DNA of 64,000 bases from Chloroflexota bacterium (GTDB lineage Bacteria > Chloroflexota > Dehalococcoidia > Bin125). The translations under genes and the position numbers were made by a program. Shown piece by piece: positions 52,883 to 61,494 of this stretch; position 1 is the first letter of the stretch; each line of letters starts with the position of its first letter. The notes beneath the pieces are model-generated. The model did not search any database, was not told the DNA's origin, and saw nothing but the letters and a program-made list of their open reading frames with translations. The stretch lies in the NCBI GenBank assembly GCA_028875225.1, contig JAPPFB010000012.1:61495-125494 (forward strand). Direction: 5' to 3'.

Positions 52883-54118
52883 TCAGCCCTCGATCTCGCG
52901 CGCCGTCTCCAGCGCCTCTTCCCAACTCACCTGCTGACGAATCAGCCCCTGGTAACGGCGCAGCATTCGCGGCCAGCCGACTGCGACCACGCCGGTGAGG
53001 TACCCGCGCAGACCGTAGATCGCGGCGAATCGGTTCGACTCGAACGAGCCGTGCACGAGCCGAAACTCATCCCGAGGAGCAGTAATCCCCGAAGCCATGA
53101 TGCTGAGACCATGCTGGTCGGACCAGAAATACGGCACGGGCGCAAAGGCTTCGAGCGCTTCGCCACGACTCTCAAGCAACAGGTTGCGGGCGGCCGCCAT
53201 GCCTTGCTCAACGGCGTTGGTCCAGTGCTCAATCCGCATGGTGCGTTGCGGTTGGTCGTAGCGAAAATGCGTGAACAGCACGTTCGGCCAGCGAGCGACA
53301 TCACCGGCTGCATAGATCATCGGCGCGGCTCGGCAGAACTGGTCGCAGACCACGCCGTCGCCGATTGTCAGGCCCGACGTTTCCAGCCACTCGACATTCG
53401 GTCGCACACCGATGCCGACCACGACGGTGTCGGCCTCGATCCTTGAACCATCTTCCAGCTCGACAGCCTCCACGCCGTCTGAGCCGATCAGAGCCGACAC
53501 CTTCGAGCGCATGTGCATGCTGACGCCGGCCGCCCGATGCAGGTCTGCGGCCCAATCCGCGAGTTCATCTCCCAGCGGCCCGAGCATCGGCGCCGGCAGG
53601 GCCTCGATCATGGCGACATCCAATCCGCGCGCCCTGGCCGAGGATGCAACCTCTGCCCCAATGAAGCCTGCGCCAATCACAACCACCTTGCCGCCGCTTT
53701 CCAGATCGTCGCGTATGTGCAGCGCATCGGCCTGGCTTCTCAGCGTGTGGACTCCTGCAAGCTCCTGTCCAAACGGCAGTCGAATCGCGTGTGCGCCCGT
53801 GGCGATGATCAGACCGTCGAACTCGACTGATTGACCATCGTCGAGACTGACCAGGCGTTGCTCCGGGTCGAGCCCGGTCGCTGCTCGTCCGCCGAGGAAC
53901 TCAAGCTGCAGCTGCGCGAACTCGTCTTCCGAACGAAGCGGTAGCCGATCGACGTCCCACTCTCCGGTCAGCAATTGTTTGGACAGTGGCGGCCGATCGT
54001 ATGGGTGATGCGGTTCCTCGCCGATCAACACAATCCGTCCCTCAAATCCGTCGTCGCGCAGCGCTTCGGCCGCGTTCAGACCGGCGAGGGATGCTCCAAC
54101 GATGACCACGCGCTCCAT
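52883..54118 (-). CDS. FAD-dependent NAD(P)H:ferredoxin/rubredoxin reductase-like protein
   Basis: A 411-residue two-dinucleotide-binding oxidoreductase. VVIVGASLAGLNAAEALRDDGFEGRIVLIGEEPHHPYDRPPLSKQLL is the FAD half, VVIGAGFIGAEVASSARARGLDVAMIEAL the NAD half, and MIYAAGDVARWPN the FAD-contact end. The layout matches ferredoxin reductase components of dioxygenases and P450s (BphA4/putidaredoxin-reductase type). No partner ferredoxin or oxygenase is adjacent. Convergent with the flavoprotein gene. Confidence 0.88.
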   Translation of the reverse strand: MERVVIVGASLAGLNAAEALRDDGFEGRIVLIGEEPHHPYDRPPLSKQLLTGEWDVDRLPLRSEDEFAQLQLEFLGGRAATGLDPEQRLVSLDDGQSVEFDGLIIATGAHAIRLPFGQELAGVHTLRSQADALHIRDDLESGGKVVVIGAGFIGAEVASSARARGLDVAMIEALPAPMLGPLGDELADWAADLHRAAGVSMHMRSKVSALIGSDGVEAVELEDGSRIEADTVVVGIGVRPNVEWLETSGLTIGDGVVCDQFCRAAPMIYAAGDVARWPNVLFTHFRYDQPQRTMRIEHWTNAVEQGMAAARNLLLESRGEALEAFAPVPYFWSDQHGLSIMASGITAPRDEFRLVHGSFESNRFAAIYGLRGYLTGVVAVGWPRMLRRYQGLIRQQVSWEEALETAREIEG

Positions 54119-54222
54119 GCGCCGATCCTATCCGCCGCCCATCGAGTCTCGTTTGTGAAATCCTTCGCTATGATGCTCCCAATACCAAGTCACAGCACCT
54201 GACCAAACGACTGGAGAATGAC

Positions 54223-55080
54223 ATGGGCAAGTTGGACGGCAAGGTCGCCATCGTCACTGGAGCGAGCCGCGGCATCGGCGCCGCGATCGCGGAGTGTTTC
54301 GCGGCCGAAGGCGCAAAGGTCATTGCCACGGCGCGCACGGTCCAGGAGGGCACACATCCGCTGCCTGGTTCGCTGGAGATGACGATCAAGAACATCCGTG
54401 ACGCGGGCGGAGAAGCCACGGCCGTGGCCGGCAACGTATCCGAGTACGAGGAGTGCGCCAGCATCGTCCAGCAGACGATCGACACGTACGGCCAGCCCGA
54501 CGTGCTCGTCAACAACGCCGCGCTGACATATTTCATCCCGGTCAAGGACTTCCCCGTCCGCCGCTGGCTGCGCTCGACGGCCGTCAATTTCCACGGTCCG
54601 TTTTACATGAGCCAGCTCTGCCTCAACGAAGGCGGCATGATCGAGCGCGGCTCGGGCGCGATTGTCAATGTCTCCTCCGCTGCAGCCATCGGTCCGGGCC
54701 GTGGCCCATACGAGGGCGACGGCGGCGGCGGGACGCTCTACGGCGCTGAGAAAGCCGCCCTCGAGCGCTTTACCCAGGGTCTGGCCTCCGAGGTCCATCA
54801 GTACGGCATCTCCGTGACCTGCTACAGCCCGTCCCAGATCGTTCCGACTCCAGGCGTCGTTCACCACCGGCTAATGGAAGGCCGTGACCCCAACGACTCC
54901 GAGTCGGTCGAGATCATGGCCCAGGCGGCCCTGCTTCTCGCGACCGAGCCGCTGGACAAGGTCTCCGGCCGCGTCACCTATTCCCAGGAGATCCTCAAGG
55001 AGTTTGGCTGGGACATGGGCGGCAAGGAACCGGCAGGCACAGGCGTGAGCTCACCTGGTTCGGGCTACTCTCAGATCTAA
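54223..55080 (+). CDS. SDR family oxidoreductase
   Basis: A 285-residue [26 protein letters not shown] and YGAEK. The usual NNAG is NNAA and an extra Gly/Pro-rich insertion (GPGRGPYEGDGGGGT) sits between the active-site Ser and Tyr, lengthening the substrate loop. Substrate unknown. It is preceded by GGAG and divergent from the reductase gene. Confidence 0.85.
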   Translation: MGKLDGKVAIVTGASRGIGAAIAECFAAEGAKVIATARTVQEGTHPLPGSLEMTIKNIRDAGGEATAVAGNVSEYEECASIVQQTIDTYGQPDVLVNNAALTYFIPVKDFPVRRWLRSTAVNFHGPFYMSQLCLNEGGMIERGSGAIVNVSSAAAIGPGRGPYEGDGGGGTLYGAEKAALERFTQGLASEVHQYGISVTCYSPSQIVPTPGVVHHRLMEGRDPNDSESVEIMAQAALLLATEPLDKVSGRVTYSQEILKEFGWDMGGKEPAGTGVSSPGSGYSQI

Positions 55081-55130
55081 CCGCCGCCAGATCATCGATA
55101 CTGCCTCAGGCGGTCTAGTAGGGCACTGCT

Positions 55131-56339
55131 GTGGCCTCCGCCGACGTTGAACGTGTAGAGCGCTGGTTCCGCGACGGCGATCTGCTGCATCCCTTTGAGG
55201 GCGACGCCCCGCCCTCAACCGTTGACCTTGCCCGCGCGATCGCTTCGATCGGCGGCGTGCCGCTGTCGGATCAGGACTCCAGAGCTGCGGAACTCGCCGA
55301 GCGAATCGGTCGAGACCGACCGTTGCTCTTCGTCCTAGTCGACGGACTCGGCTGCGTCTTCGACGAACTCGCGAAACCGGGCGGGTTGCTCGCAGGCGCG
55401 GAAGGCATTCAACTTCGCTCGGTCTTTCCTTCGACGACGGCCGCAGCGCTGACCACCCTGGCCACCGGCGCGTGGCCATGTCAACACGGAGTCCCTGCCT
55501 GGTACACGCATCTGCACCGCAACGACCTGACCGCCACCATCCTCCCCTTCGTCGAGCGGAACTCCGAGCGCAAACTGCAGGAGTTCGGCATCCGGCCGAG
55601 CGAGGCCTTCGCGTACCCCTCGCGAATGGCGTCAATCGAGGGTCGGTTGCGTACCTATCACCCTCGGGCCATCTCCAACAGCGAGTTCACCAGCTATCAA
55701 CGCGGCTCTGCTCCCACCGATCCGTATGACCACCTGCGAGACGCCGCCAGGAACGTGGTCTCCCGGATCGTGGAGCAGGACGAGCCCGGCATTCACTACC
55801 TCTATCTGCCGATGGTCGACTCGGCTTCGCACCGAGACGGTCCACACGCATCGGCGACCATGCGAGCCCTCGAGGCGGTTGACCAGGCGCTCGGGACAAT
55901 CTCCGAGCAACTCGACGGACGCGCTCGCATCGCGATCAGCGCCGACCACGGCGAACTGCAGGTCTCGGCCGCCGAGAAGTCACTCTTCCTGCCCGACGAT
56001 CCGCTGCTGGACGATCTGCACACGCCGCCTCACGGCGAGCCTCGGGTGCCGATGTTCTGCGTCAAGCGAGGTCGCGAGGCGGCGTTCGAGGGTGAGTTCC
56101 GAGAGCGCTGGGGCCGCCACTGGGCGCTCCTGACGCGGGCCGAAGCAGAAGAGATGCAACTCTTCGGCCCCGATCCGATGACACCCCTCGCCGCCGAGCG
56201 GATCGGGAGCCATCTTGCGCTGTCCGCGACCAAGAACGTGCTCGTCTACGGCGAAGCCGGCAATCGCGTTTCAGCCTTAAACGGCTACCACGCGGGTCTA
56301 CGCTCCGAGGAAATGGAGATCCCGCTGCTGCTGGCCTGA
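55131..56339 (+). CDS. Type I phosphodiesterase/nucleotide pyrophosphatase family protein
   Basis: A 402-residue alkaline-phosphatase-superfamily protein starting GTG. LLFVLVDGLGCVFDEL holds the first metal Asp. FPSTTAAALTTLATGAWPCQHGVPAWYTHL holds the nucleophile Thr and the H of HG. YLPMVDSASHRDG and ISADHGELQV give the second metal set. It probably hydrolyses phosphodiesters or pyrophosphates of nucleotides or lipid head groups. No signal peptide is visible, so it is likely cytoplasmic. Confidence 0.87.
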   Translation: MASADVERVERWFRDGDLLHPFEGDAPPSTVDLARAIASIGGVPLSDQDSRAAELAERIGRDRPLLFVLVDGLGCVFDELAKPGGLLAGAEGIQLRSVFPSTTAAALTTLATGAWPCQHGVPAWYTHLHRNDLTATILPFVERNSERKLQEFGIRPSEAFAYPSRMASIEGRLRTYHPRAISNSEFTSYQRGSAPTDPYDHLRDAARNVVSRIVEQDEPGIHYLYLPMVDSASHRDGPHASATMRALEAVDQALGTISEQLDGRARIAISADHGELQVSAAEKSLFLPDDPLLDDLHTPPHGEPRVPMFCVKRGREAAFEGEFRERWGRHWALLTRAEAEEMQLFGPDPMTPLAAERIGSHLALSATKNVLVYGEAGNRVSALNGYHAGLRSEEMEIPLLLA

Positions 56340-56377
56340 CCAGCCGGTTGGAGCAACGCGTCCCGACTCCGAATTCC

Positions 56378-56422
56378 TGCGGCACACTGCGAGATTCCCG
56401 CGGCAAGCGCGGGAATGTCGGC
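56378..56422. repeat. Palindromic repeat, half element
   Basis: TGCGAGATTCCCGCGGCAAG followed by CGCGGGAATGTCGG. It is related to the right halves of the elements at 25357-25500 and 35585-35680. It lies between the phosphodiesterase gene and the convergent dehydrogenase gene. Confidence 0.7.
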
Positions 56423-56443
56423 AGTTGGGGCTCGCCGCGAACG

Positions 56444-57559
56444 CTAGTCGTCGAACTCCATGATCGCCCGGCCGAAAATCTCGCCCTGTTCGAGCGCCGC
56501 GGTTGCCTCGTTGATCTGACCGATCTTGAATCGTTCGGTCACCATTGCATCGAGGTCGAGTGCGCCGTCCTCGGCCCAGGCGAGGAACATCGGGAAGTCG
56601 CGATCGGGGCGACAGCTGCCGCCGATCGAGCCGATGTACTTCTTCTCGTTGACCAGCAGACCCATCATTTCCTGCTGGGTGAACTCGGCGCCGGCCTCGT
56701 GCGGCACACCGACCAGCACGGCCGTGCCACCGCTCTCGGCGCCCAGGATGCCCGGCCTCACGGCGCGCAGGATCTGCTCCATCGTGACCTTGCGGCCAAT
56801 GCAGTCGAAGGCGAAGTCGACTCCCGAGATCGGCTCGCCGAAGCTGGTCGTCAGACCTGCCGGTCCGCCGGTCAGCTCCTTGATCTGCTCGATCGCGTCG
56901 CCGCCGCTGGCGTTGACGCCGTGCGTGGCGCCAAACCGCTTGGCGAACTCCAGCTTTTCCTCGTCGAGATCGACGGCAATGATCGGATCGGCCTTGACCA
57001 CTGAGGCGGCCACGACCGCCGACAGTCCCACTCCGCCGACGCCGAAGATGGCCACGCTGTCGCCCTCGCGGACGGCGGCGGTGTTGTAGACCGCACCGGA
57101 GCCGGTCAAGACCGCGCAGCCGATGATCGAGGTCACGTCGCGGCGCGTGTCCTGCGGAACCTTGACGATGTACTTCTCATCGGCGATCGTCGTGTCGCAC
57201 CAGGTGAACACGTTGCGGGTCGTCGCTGTGCGGCCGTTTGGGCGCTCGACCACGATGGTGTCGACGTCACGAATGGCGGTTTCCGCGTTACGTGGTACCC
57301 AGGTGACAAACACGATGTCGCCCACCTGGACGTTGGTCACTTGGGAGCCAACCTTGATCACCTCTCCGGTCGCTTCGTGACCGAGAATCTGATCGCCGAC
57401 GCGGGGATTGTGCATCTGGTGTAGTTGCGAGTGGCAGATTCCGGAAGCGAACTGCCGAACAACCACCTGGAAATCTGTCGGGTCGGGCAGTTCAACACGT
57501 TCGACGGCGAGGGGCTCATCGGCTTCCGGGAGAAACACGACGCGTGCGGGAGTCGGCAT
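56444..57559 (-). CDS. Zinc-type alcohol dehydrogenase (MDR), NDMA-dependent/class III-like
   Basis: A 371-residue medium-chain dehydrogenase: ASGICHSQLHQMHNP with the catalytic-zinc Cys, ILGHEATGEVI, IIGCAVLTGSGAVYNTAAVREGDSVAIFGVGGVGLSAV and VDFAFDCIGR. The class III/NDMA-type ICxxG(C)..TG pattern is clear, but the structural-zinc Cys cluster is lost and replaced by PRNAETAIRDVDTIVVERPNGRT. It likely oxidises an alcohol or aldehyde adduct with NAD or a bound cofactor. Substrate unknown. Confidence 0.85.
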   Translation of the reverse strand: MPTPARVVFLPEADEPLAVERVELPDPTDFQVVVRQFASGICHSQLHQMHNPRVGDQILGHEATGEVIKVGSQVTNVQVGDIVFVTWVPRNAETAIRDVDTIVVERPNGRTATTRNVFTWCDTTIADEKYIVKVPQDTRRDVTSIIGCAVLTGSGAVYNTAAVREGDSVAIFGVGGVGLSAVVAASVVKADPIIAVDLDEEKLEFAKRFGATHGVNASGGDAIEQIKELTGGPAGLTTSFGEPISGVDFAFDCIGRKVTMEQILRAVRPGILGAESGGTAVLVGVPHEAGAEFTQQEMMGLLVNEKKYIGSIGGSCRPDRDFPMFLAWAEDGALDLDAMVTERFKIGQINEATAALEQGEIFGRAIMEFDD

Positions 57560-57625
57560 TCTAGGTTCCTAACGATTGCTCTGTCAGTGTCTAGGGGATT
57601 CTAGTCTGCCTTAAGGGGAAGCGGC

Positions 57626-58246
57626 ATGGAGGTCATCACCAGACGCGGTCCGCGACGCATGGAGCTGGCCGAGTTTCAGGAATTGCGGGCCAGGTACTCG
57701 TCGACACTGGTCGACCTCGGAACCGGGGACGGCGCCTGGCCGCGTCGCTTCGCGCGCGATTATGCCAACGTCCTCGCCATTGGCGTCGATTCCGACCGCA
57801 GCGCCCTGCGAGAGGCAGCCAAGCTCGCCGAGCGGAAGCCCGCCCGGGGAGGCGCTATGAATGCGCTGTATGTGGCAGCCCGCGTGGAGGAACTGCCCTC
57901 CGAACTTCACTCGATTGCCGACTGGATCACGATCTACTTTCCCTGGGCCGCCCTGCTGAAGGCAATTCTCAGCGGCGACGAGCAGCTCGCCGAGATCCTC
58001 AACACGATCGCTGCGCCGCGATCCAGACTGAGCATCGTCCTCAATGCGGAAGCGGCGCCCGAAGGGTTCGAGAATCCAACTCCTGAGTCAGTCGGAACCT
58101 CGCTGACGCCCACCCTGGTAGCTGCAGGCTTTCGCCTCACCCGTTCCGAGTGGCTCGACAAACCGCAGGCTCCCGCCACCACCTGGGCCGGCCGACTCGT
58201 CAAAGGCAGCGGCCGAGCCATGGTCGGTCTGGACGCGCAGCGCTAG
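57626..58246 (+). CDS. 16S rRNA (adenine-1408-N1)-methyltransferase-like protein (NpmA/KamB family)
   Basis: A 206-residue SAM methyltransferase preceded by AAGGGGA. VDLGTGDG (29-36) is the SAM motif. GVDSDRSALREAAKLAERKPARGGAMNALYVAARVEELPSELHSIADWITIYFPWAALLKAIL aligns with NpmA/KamB, including the KP..GG.. segment. Trp107 (FPW) and Trp187 (TTWAGRL) match the two tryptophans that clamp the flipped A1408 in NpmA. Family members methylate A1408 of 16S rRNA and give aminoglycoside resistance. A different rRNA or self-protection role is possible here. Its end overlaps the convergent menG gene by 4 bases. Confidence 0.85.
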   Translation: MEVITRRGPRRMELAEFQELRARYSSTLVDLGTGDGAWPRRFARDYANVLAIGVDSDRSALREAAKLAERKPARGGAMNALYVAARVEELPSELHSIADWITIYFPWAALLKAILSGDEQLAEILNTIAAPRSRLSIVLNAEAAPEGFENPTPESVGTSLTPTLVAAGFRLTRSEWLDKPQAPATTWAGRLVKGSGRAMVGLDAQR

Positions 58247-58944
58247 CTCTTCTGGCCGATGTGTAGCGCCACCGCTCCCATCGACAGACGCCGATACGTC
58301 ACATCCTCCAGCCCCACCGCCTCTAACATCCGCGTCAGCTCATCCGCCGTTGGATAGCCCGACAGCGAGTTGGGTAGGTACCGATACGCCGAACGATCGC
58401 CGGATACGAACCCCGCGACTCTCGTCACGCCGTGCTCGAACCCAAGCCGCAACACGTTGCCCCAGACCGTGCCAGGCGGATGCGTGATGTCCAAACCAAC
58501 CAACCGTCCGCCAGGCTTGAGTACCCTCGCCATCTCTCCGAATGAGCCCGCGAGGTCGGGCAGATTCCGCAGGACAAACGCGGAGGCGACGACATCGAAC
58601 GATTCCTCAGCGAACGGCAGGTGCAGCGCGTCGCCTTGCAGCCATTCAATCCGCTGACGCCCGAATTTCTCCTCCGCCCGCGCCAGCATGGCTGCCGATA
58701 CGTCGAGGCCGACTATCCGTGCCGCGTCCTGGCGGCGAAACTCGGCGCTCAAGTCACCGGTTCCCGCCCCGAGATCGAGGACGACAGCGCCTCGCGGATT
58801 GGACAACTGAACCGCCAGCGTCCGCCAGCGTCCGTCGCGCCCCCCGGTCATCAGGCGATTCATTCGGTCGTAGTGCGGGACCAGGCGGCTGAACATCTCC
58901 TCGATCGTGCGCGTGCGATCACGTGCCGTGTCCAGGTCAGCCAT
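58243..58944 (-). CDS. menG: Demethylmenaquinone methyltransferase MenG (UbiE)
   Basis: A 233-residue UbiE-type enzyme from ATG 58944; the frame is open far upstream through the divergent gene. MFSRLVPHYDRMNRLMTGGRDGRWR, VVLDLGAGTGDLSAEF and FDVVASAFVLRNLPDLAGSFGEMARVLKPGGRLVGLDITHP are family signatures; YRYLPNSLSGYPTADELTRML ends it. It methylates demethylmenaquinone with SAM as the last step of menaquinone synthesis. Its divergent neighbour is a TetR regulator, with a candidate operator between. Confidence 0.93.
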   Translation of the reverse strand: MADLDTARDRTRTIEEMFSRLVPHYDRMNRLMTGGRDGRWRTLAVQLSNPRGAVVLDLGAGTGDLSAEFRRQDAARIVGLDVSAAMLARAEEKFGRQRIEWLQGDALHLPFAEESFDVVASAFVLRNLPDLAGSFGEMARVLKPGGRLVGLDITHPPGTVWGNVLRLGFEHGVTRVAGFVSGDRSAYRYLPNSLSGYPTADELTRMLEAVGLEDVTYRRLSMGAVALHIGQKS

Positions 58945-58962
58945 GCTGATACAGTACAGAAA

Positions 58963-58978
58963 CCGACTCGCGCGTCGG
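58963..58978. promoter_or_regulatory. Candidate TetR operator between menG and the TetR gene
   Basis: CCGACTCGCGCGTCGG is a 16-base near-palindrome (outer 5 bp perfect: CCGAC/GTCGG; inner CGCG). It lies in the 59-base divergent promoter gap and is followed by a T-rich ATTTTTGTCTTTT. The dyad and position fit an autoregulatory operator. Confidence 0.4.
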
Positions 58979-59003
58979 ATTTTTGTCTTTTGGGGGGCCT
59001 CCA

Positions 59004-59657
59004 GTGGTGACCAGTCAGCCGCGTCAGGCCAGGGCGGTCGAACGGCGAGAGCAGTTGCTCGACGCTGCCGCTCGCGTCCTGGCGCAGCGAGGCTATGCGG
59101 AAGCGCAGATGGAGGAGATCGCTGCCGCCGCCGACACCTCCAAGGGCGGGCTCTACTTCCATTTTCCGACGAAGGAAGCACTGGTCACTGCCGTGATTGG
59201 CCGTGCCGGAGACATCCTGCGCCGACGCATCAATCGGGCCATGAGCGACGCCGGCCCTGATCCGGTCGCTCGCGCCGACGCTGCGCTGGCCACGTTGATC
59301 GACACGCTGTCGGCACATCGTTCGCTCGCACGCGTGCTGGTCAGCGAGACGCTCGCCGGATCAGCGCCGGCCCGCGAGCGAATCGCGGCGATCGAGGATG
59401 AGTTCGTGGAGGTCATCGCGACAGAGCTTCGCCGCGCCCTGGATGCAGGTCGACTGAGCAACCTCGACGCGCCGCTCGATCCCGACCTGACGGCGCGCGC
59501 CTGGGTCGGCATGGTCCAGTCCACGCTGTCGGCATGGGCCGCCGGTCGCATCGCCACTCCCATCGAACGCATCTACCCGGAACTGCGCCGGCTGTTGCTG
59601 CGCAGCGCCGGCGTACCGCTGGAATCCACATCTCGTGAACTCGCAACTGAGGAGTAG
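59004..59657 (+). CDS. TetR family transcriptional regulator
   Basis: A 217-residue TetR protein from GTG 59004 (59007 also possible), after a G-rich site. The helix-turn-helix is REQLLDAAARVLAQRGYAEAQMEEIAAAADTSKGGLYFHFPTKEALVTAVI (about residues 14-64). The C-terminal ligand domain shows no known pocket pattern. It is divergent from menG and 6 bases upstream of menB, so it probably controls the menaquinone genes and itself. The ligand is unknown; a quinone, naphthoate or acyl-CoA is plausible. Confidence 0.88.
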   Translation: MVTSQPRQARAVERREQLLDAAARVLAQRGYAEAQMEEIAAAADTSKGGLYFHFPTKEALVTAVIGRAGDILRRRINRAMSDAGPDPVARADAALATLIDTLSAHRSLARVLVSETLAGSAPARERIAAIEDEFVEVIATELRRALDAGRLSNLDAPLDPDLTARAWVGMVQSTLSAWAAGRIATPIERIYPELRRLLLRSAGVPLESTSRELATEE

Positions 59658-59663
59658 CAGAGC

Positions 59664-60515
59664 ATGTCCAGACCCACCGTGACCGTTGAACGCACCGGCT
59701 TGCCGGACTGGGAACGCTCCGGCGACTACGGCGATATTCACTACGACGTCGCCGAGGGCATCGCCAAGATCACGATCGCCCGCCCGGAAGTCCGCAACGC
59801 GTTCCGCCCCAAGACCCTGTTCGAGCTGCTCGACGCCTTCAAACGCGCCCACGAGGACATGTCGGTCGGTGTGATCATTCTCACCGGAGAAGGCAAGGAA
59901 GCGTTTTGCTCCGGCGGCGACCAGCGCATCCGCGGCGACGGCGGTTATGTCGGCGACGACGGCGTGCCGCGGCTCAACGTGCTCGACCTGCACCGCTACA
60001 TGCGCTCGATCCCCAAGCCGGTGATCGCCATGGTCGCCGGCTACGCGATCGGCGGCGGCAACGTCCTTGCCACCGTCTGCGACCTGACCTACGCCGCCGA
60101 CAACGCCTGGTTCGGCCAGACCGGACCCAAGGTCGGCTCGTTCGACGCTGGATACGGCACGATGCTGCTTGCCCGCCTGGTCGGACACAAGAAGGCGGCC
60201 GAGATCTGGATGCAGTGCCGCCAGTACAGCGGCGCAGAGGCGGTCGACATGGGCCTCGCCTGCGATGTGTTCCCGGTTGACGACCTGGAACTCGAAGTCG
60301 TGAACCGCTGCCGCGAGATTCTTTGCATGTCGCCGACCGCGCTGCGCTTCATCAAGCGGGCGCTCGTCGCCGACACCGACGGCCTCTCCGGCATGCAAAT
60401 GTTCGCCGGCGACTCGACGTTGCTCTACTACCTCTCCGAGGAAGCCAAGGAAGGCAAGAACGCCTTCCTCGAAAAGCGCAAGCCCGACTTCTCCAAGTAT
60501 CCGCGCTTCCCTTAG
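59664..60515 (+). CDS. menB: 1,4-Dihydroxy-2-naphthoyl-CoA synthase MenB
   Basis: A 283-residue crotonase-fold enzyme. [22 protein letters not shown] and [57 protein letters not shown] carry the oxyanion hole and the GD/Tyr residues of Men[24 protein letters not shown] is the MenB-specific end. It closes the second ring of the naphthoquinone from o-succinylbenzoyl-CoA. A palindromic repeat separates it from menA. Confidence 0.94.
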   Translation: MSRPTVTVERTGLPDWERSGDYGDIHYDVAEGIAKITIARPEVRNAFRPKTLFELLDAFKRAHEDMSVGVIILTGEGKEAFCSGGDQRIRGDGGYVGDDGVPRLNVLDLHRYMRSIPKPVIAMVAGYAIGGGNVLATVCDLTYAADNAWFGQTGPKVGSFDAGYGTMLLARLVGHKKAAEIWMQCRQYSGAEAVDMGLACDVFPVDDLELEVVNRCREILCMSPTALRFIKRALVADTDGLSGMQMFAGDSTLLYYLSEEAKEGKNAFLEKRKPDFSKYPRFP

Positions 60516-60522
60516 ATCGAGA

Positions 60523-60566
60523 CCTCCCCCTCTGGGGGAGGTGCCCCGAAGGGGCGGAGGGGGCGA
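60523..60566. repeat. REP-like double palindrome
   Basis: CCTCCCCCTCTGGGGGAGG (60523-60541) followed by TGCCCCGAAGGGGCG and GAGGGGGCG. It lies between menB and menA. A related piece is at 63812-63860. Confidence 0.75.
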
Positions 60567-60577
60567 CCGGACGCCGA

Positions 60578-61489
60578 ATGACACCCGCGAGCAATCGATC
60601 ACCTGGCAAACGCCGAGCCTGGCTGCTGGCCGTCCGACCGCCGACGCTCCCCGCCGCCGTCTCGCCAGTATTGGCCGGGACCGGCATTGCCGCCGTCGAC
60701 GGCGACTTCGAGGCCGGCCGCTTCTTCCTCGCCCTGATCGGCGCGATTTTCATCCAGATCGTCGTCAACTTCGCCAACGATCTTTCCGACTTCCGTCGCG
60801 GCGCCGATACGCCCGACCGCCTCGGACCGCCTCGCGCCGTCGCCCAGGGTTGGTTGTCCCAACAGGAGATGACCATCGGTATCGCGCTGACGACCTTGGC
60901 CGCCTTGATTGTCGGGATCGTCCTGATTTTGATCGTGGGCTGGCCGATTCTGGTCATCGGCGGGGCCTCGCTGATTGCCGCCGTCACATACACCGGCGGA
61001 CCGCTGCCCTACGGCTACCGAGGTCTCGGCGACGCGATCTGCTTCCTCTTCTTCGGTTTCGTTGCGGTCATGGGCGCGGGCTACGTCCAGATCGAAGCAC
61101 TGACCTGGGAGCTGGCGGCCGCATCAGTACCGGTCGGCTGTCTGGTCACGGCGATTCTGGTCGTCAACAACCTCCGCGACATCGACACCGACCGTTCGAG
61201 CGACAAGCGCACGCTCGCGGTGCTGATTGGAGAGCGAAACACGAGGATCGAATACGTGGTGTTGACCATCGGCGCATTCGTCAGCATCGCCGTGTTCGCC
61301 TCGGTCGAGTTGCTGCCCTACTGGTGCTATCTCAGCTGGATCGGCTTGCCGCCGGCGATGTGGTTGTCGCGCGAAATTGTCAACGGACGTGCCGGCGCCG
61401 CCCTGAACCCGATGCTGAAACGCACAGCACAGCTGCATCTGCTCGTCGGCGCGCTGATCGGTCTGGGAGGCGTAATCTCGACGTTGTGA
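60578..61489 (+). CDS. menA: 1,4-Dihydroxy-2-naphthoate polyprenyltransferase MenA
   Basis: A 303-residue membrane prenyltransferase from ATG 60578; the frame continues upstream through menB and is not coding there. The Asp-rich motif is NFANDLSDFRRGADTPDRLGPPR (NxxxDxxxD), and the second is NNLRDIDTDRSSDKRTLAVLIG. Eight or nine membrane segments surround them. It attaches an isoprenoid chain to DHNA. The chain would come from the MEP pathway (ispG in this window). It follows menB after a palindromic repeat. Confidence 0.94.
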   Translation: MTPASNRSPGKRRAWLLAVRPPTLPAAVSPVLAGTGIAAVDGDFEAGRFFLALIGAIFIQIVVNFANDLSDFRRGADTPDRLGPPRAVAQGWLSQQEMTIGIALTTLAALIVGIVLILIVGWPILVIGGASLIAAVTYTGGPLPYGYRGLGDAICFLFFGFVAVMGAGYVQIEALTWELAAASVPVGCLVTAILVVNNLRDIDTDRSSDKRTLAVLIGERNTRIEYVVLTIGAFVSIAVFASVELLPYWCYLSWIGLPPAMWLSREIVNGRAGAALNPMLKRTAQLHLLVGALIGLGGVISTL

Positions 61490-61494
61490 CACGC

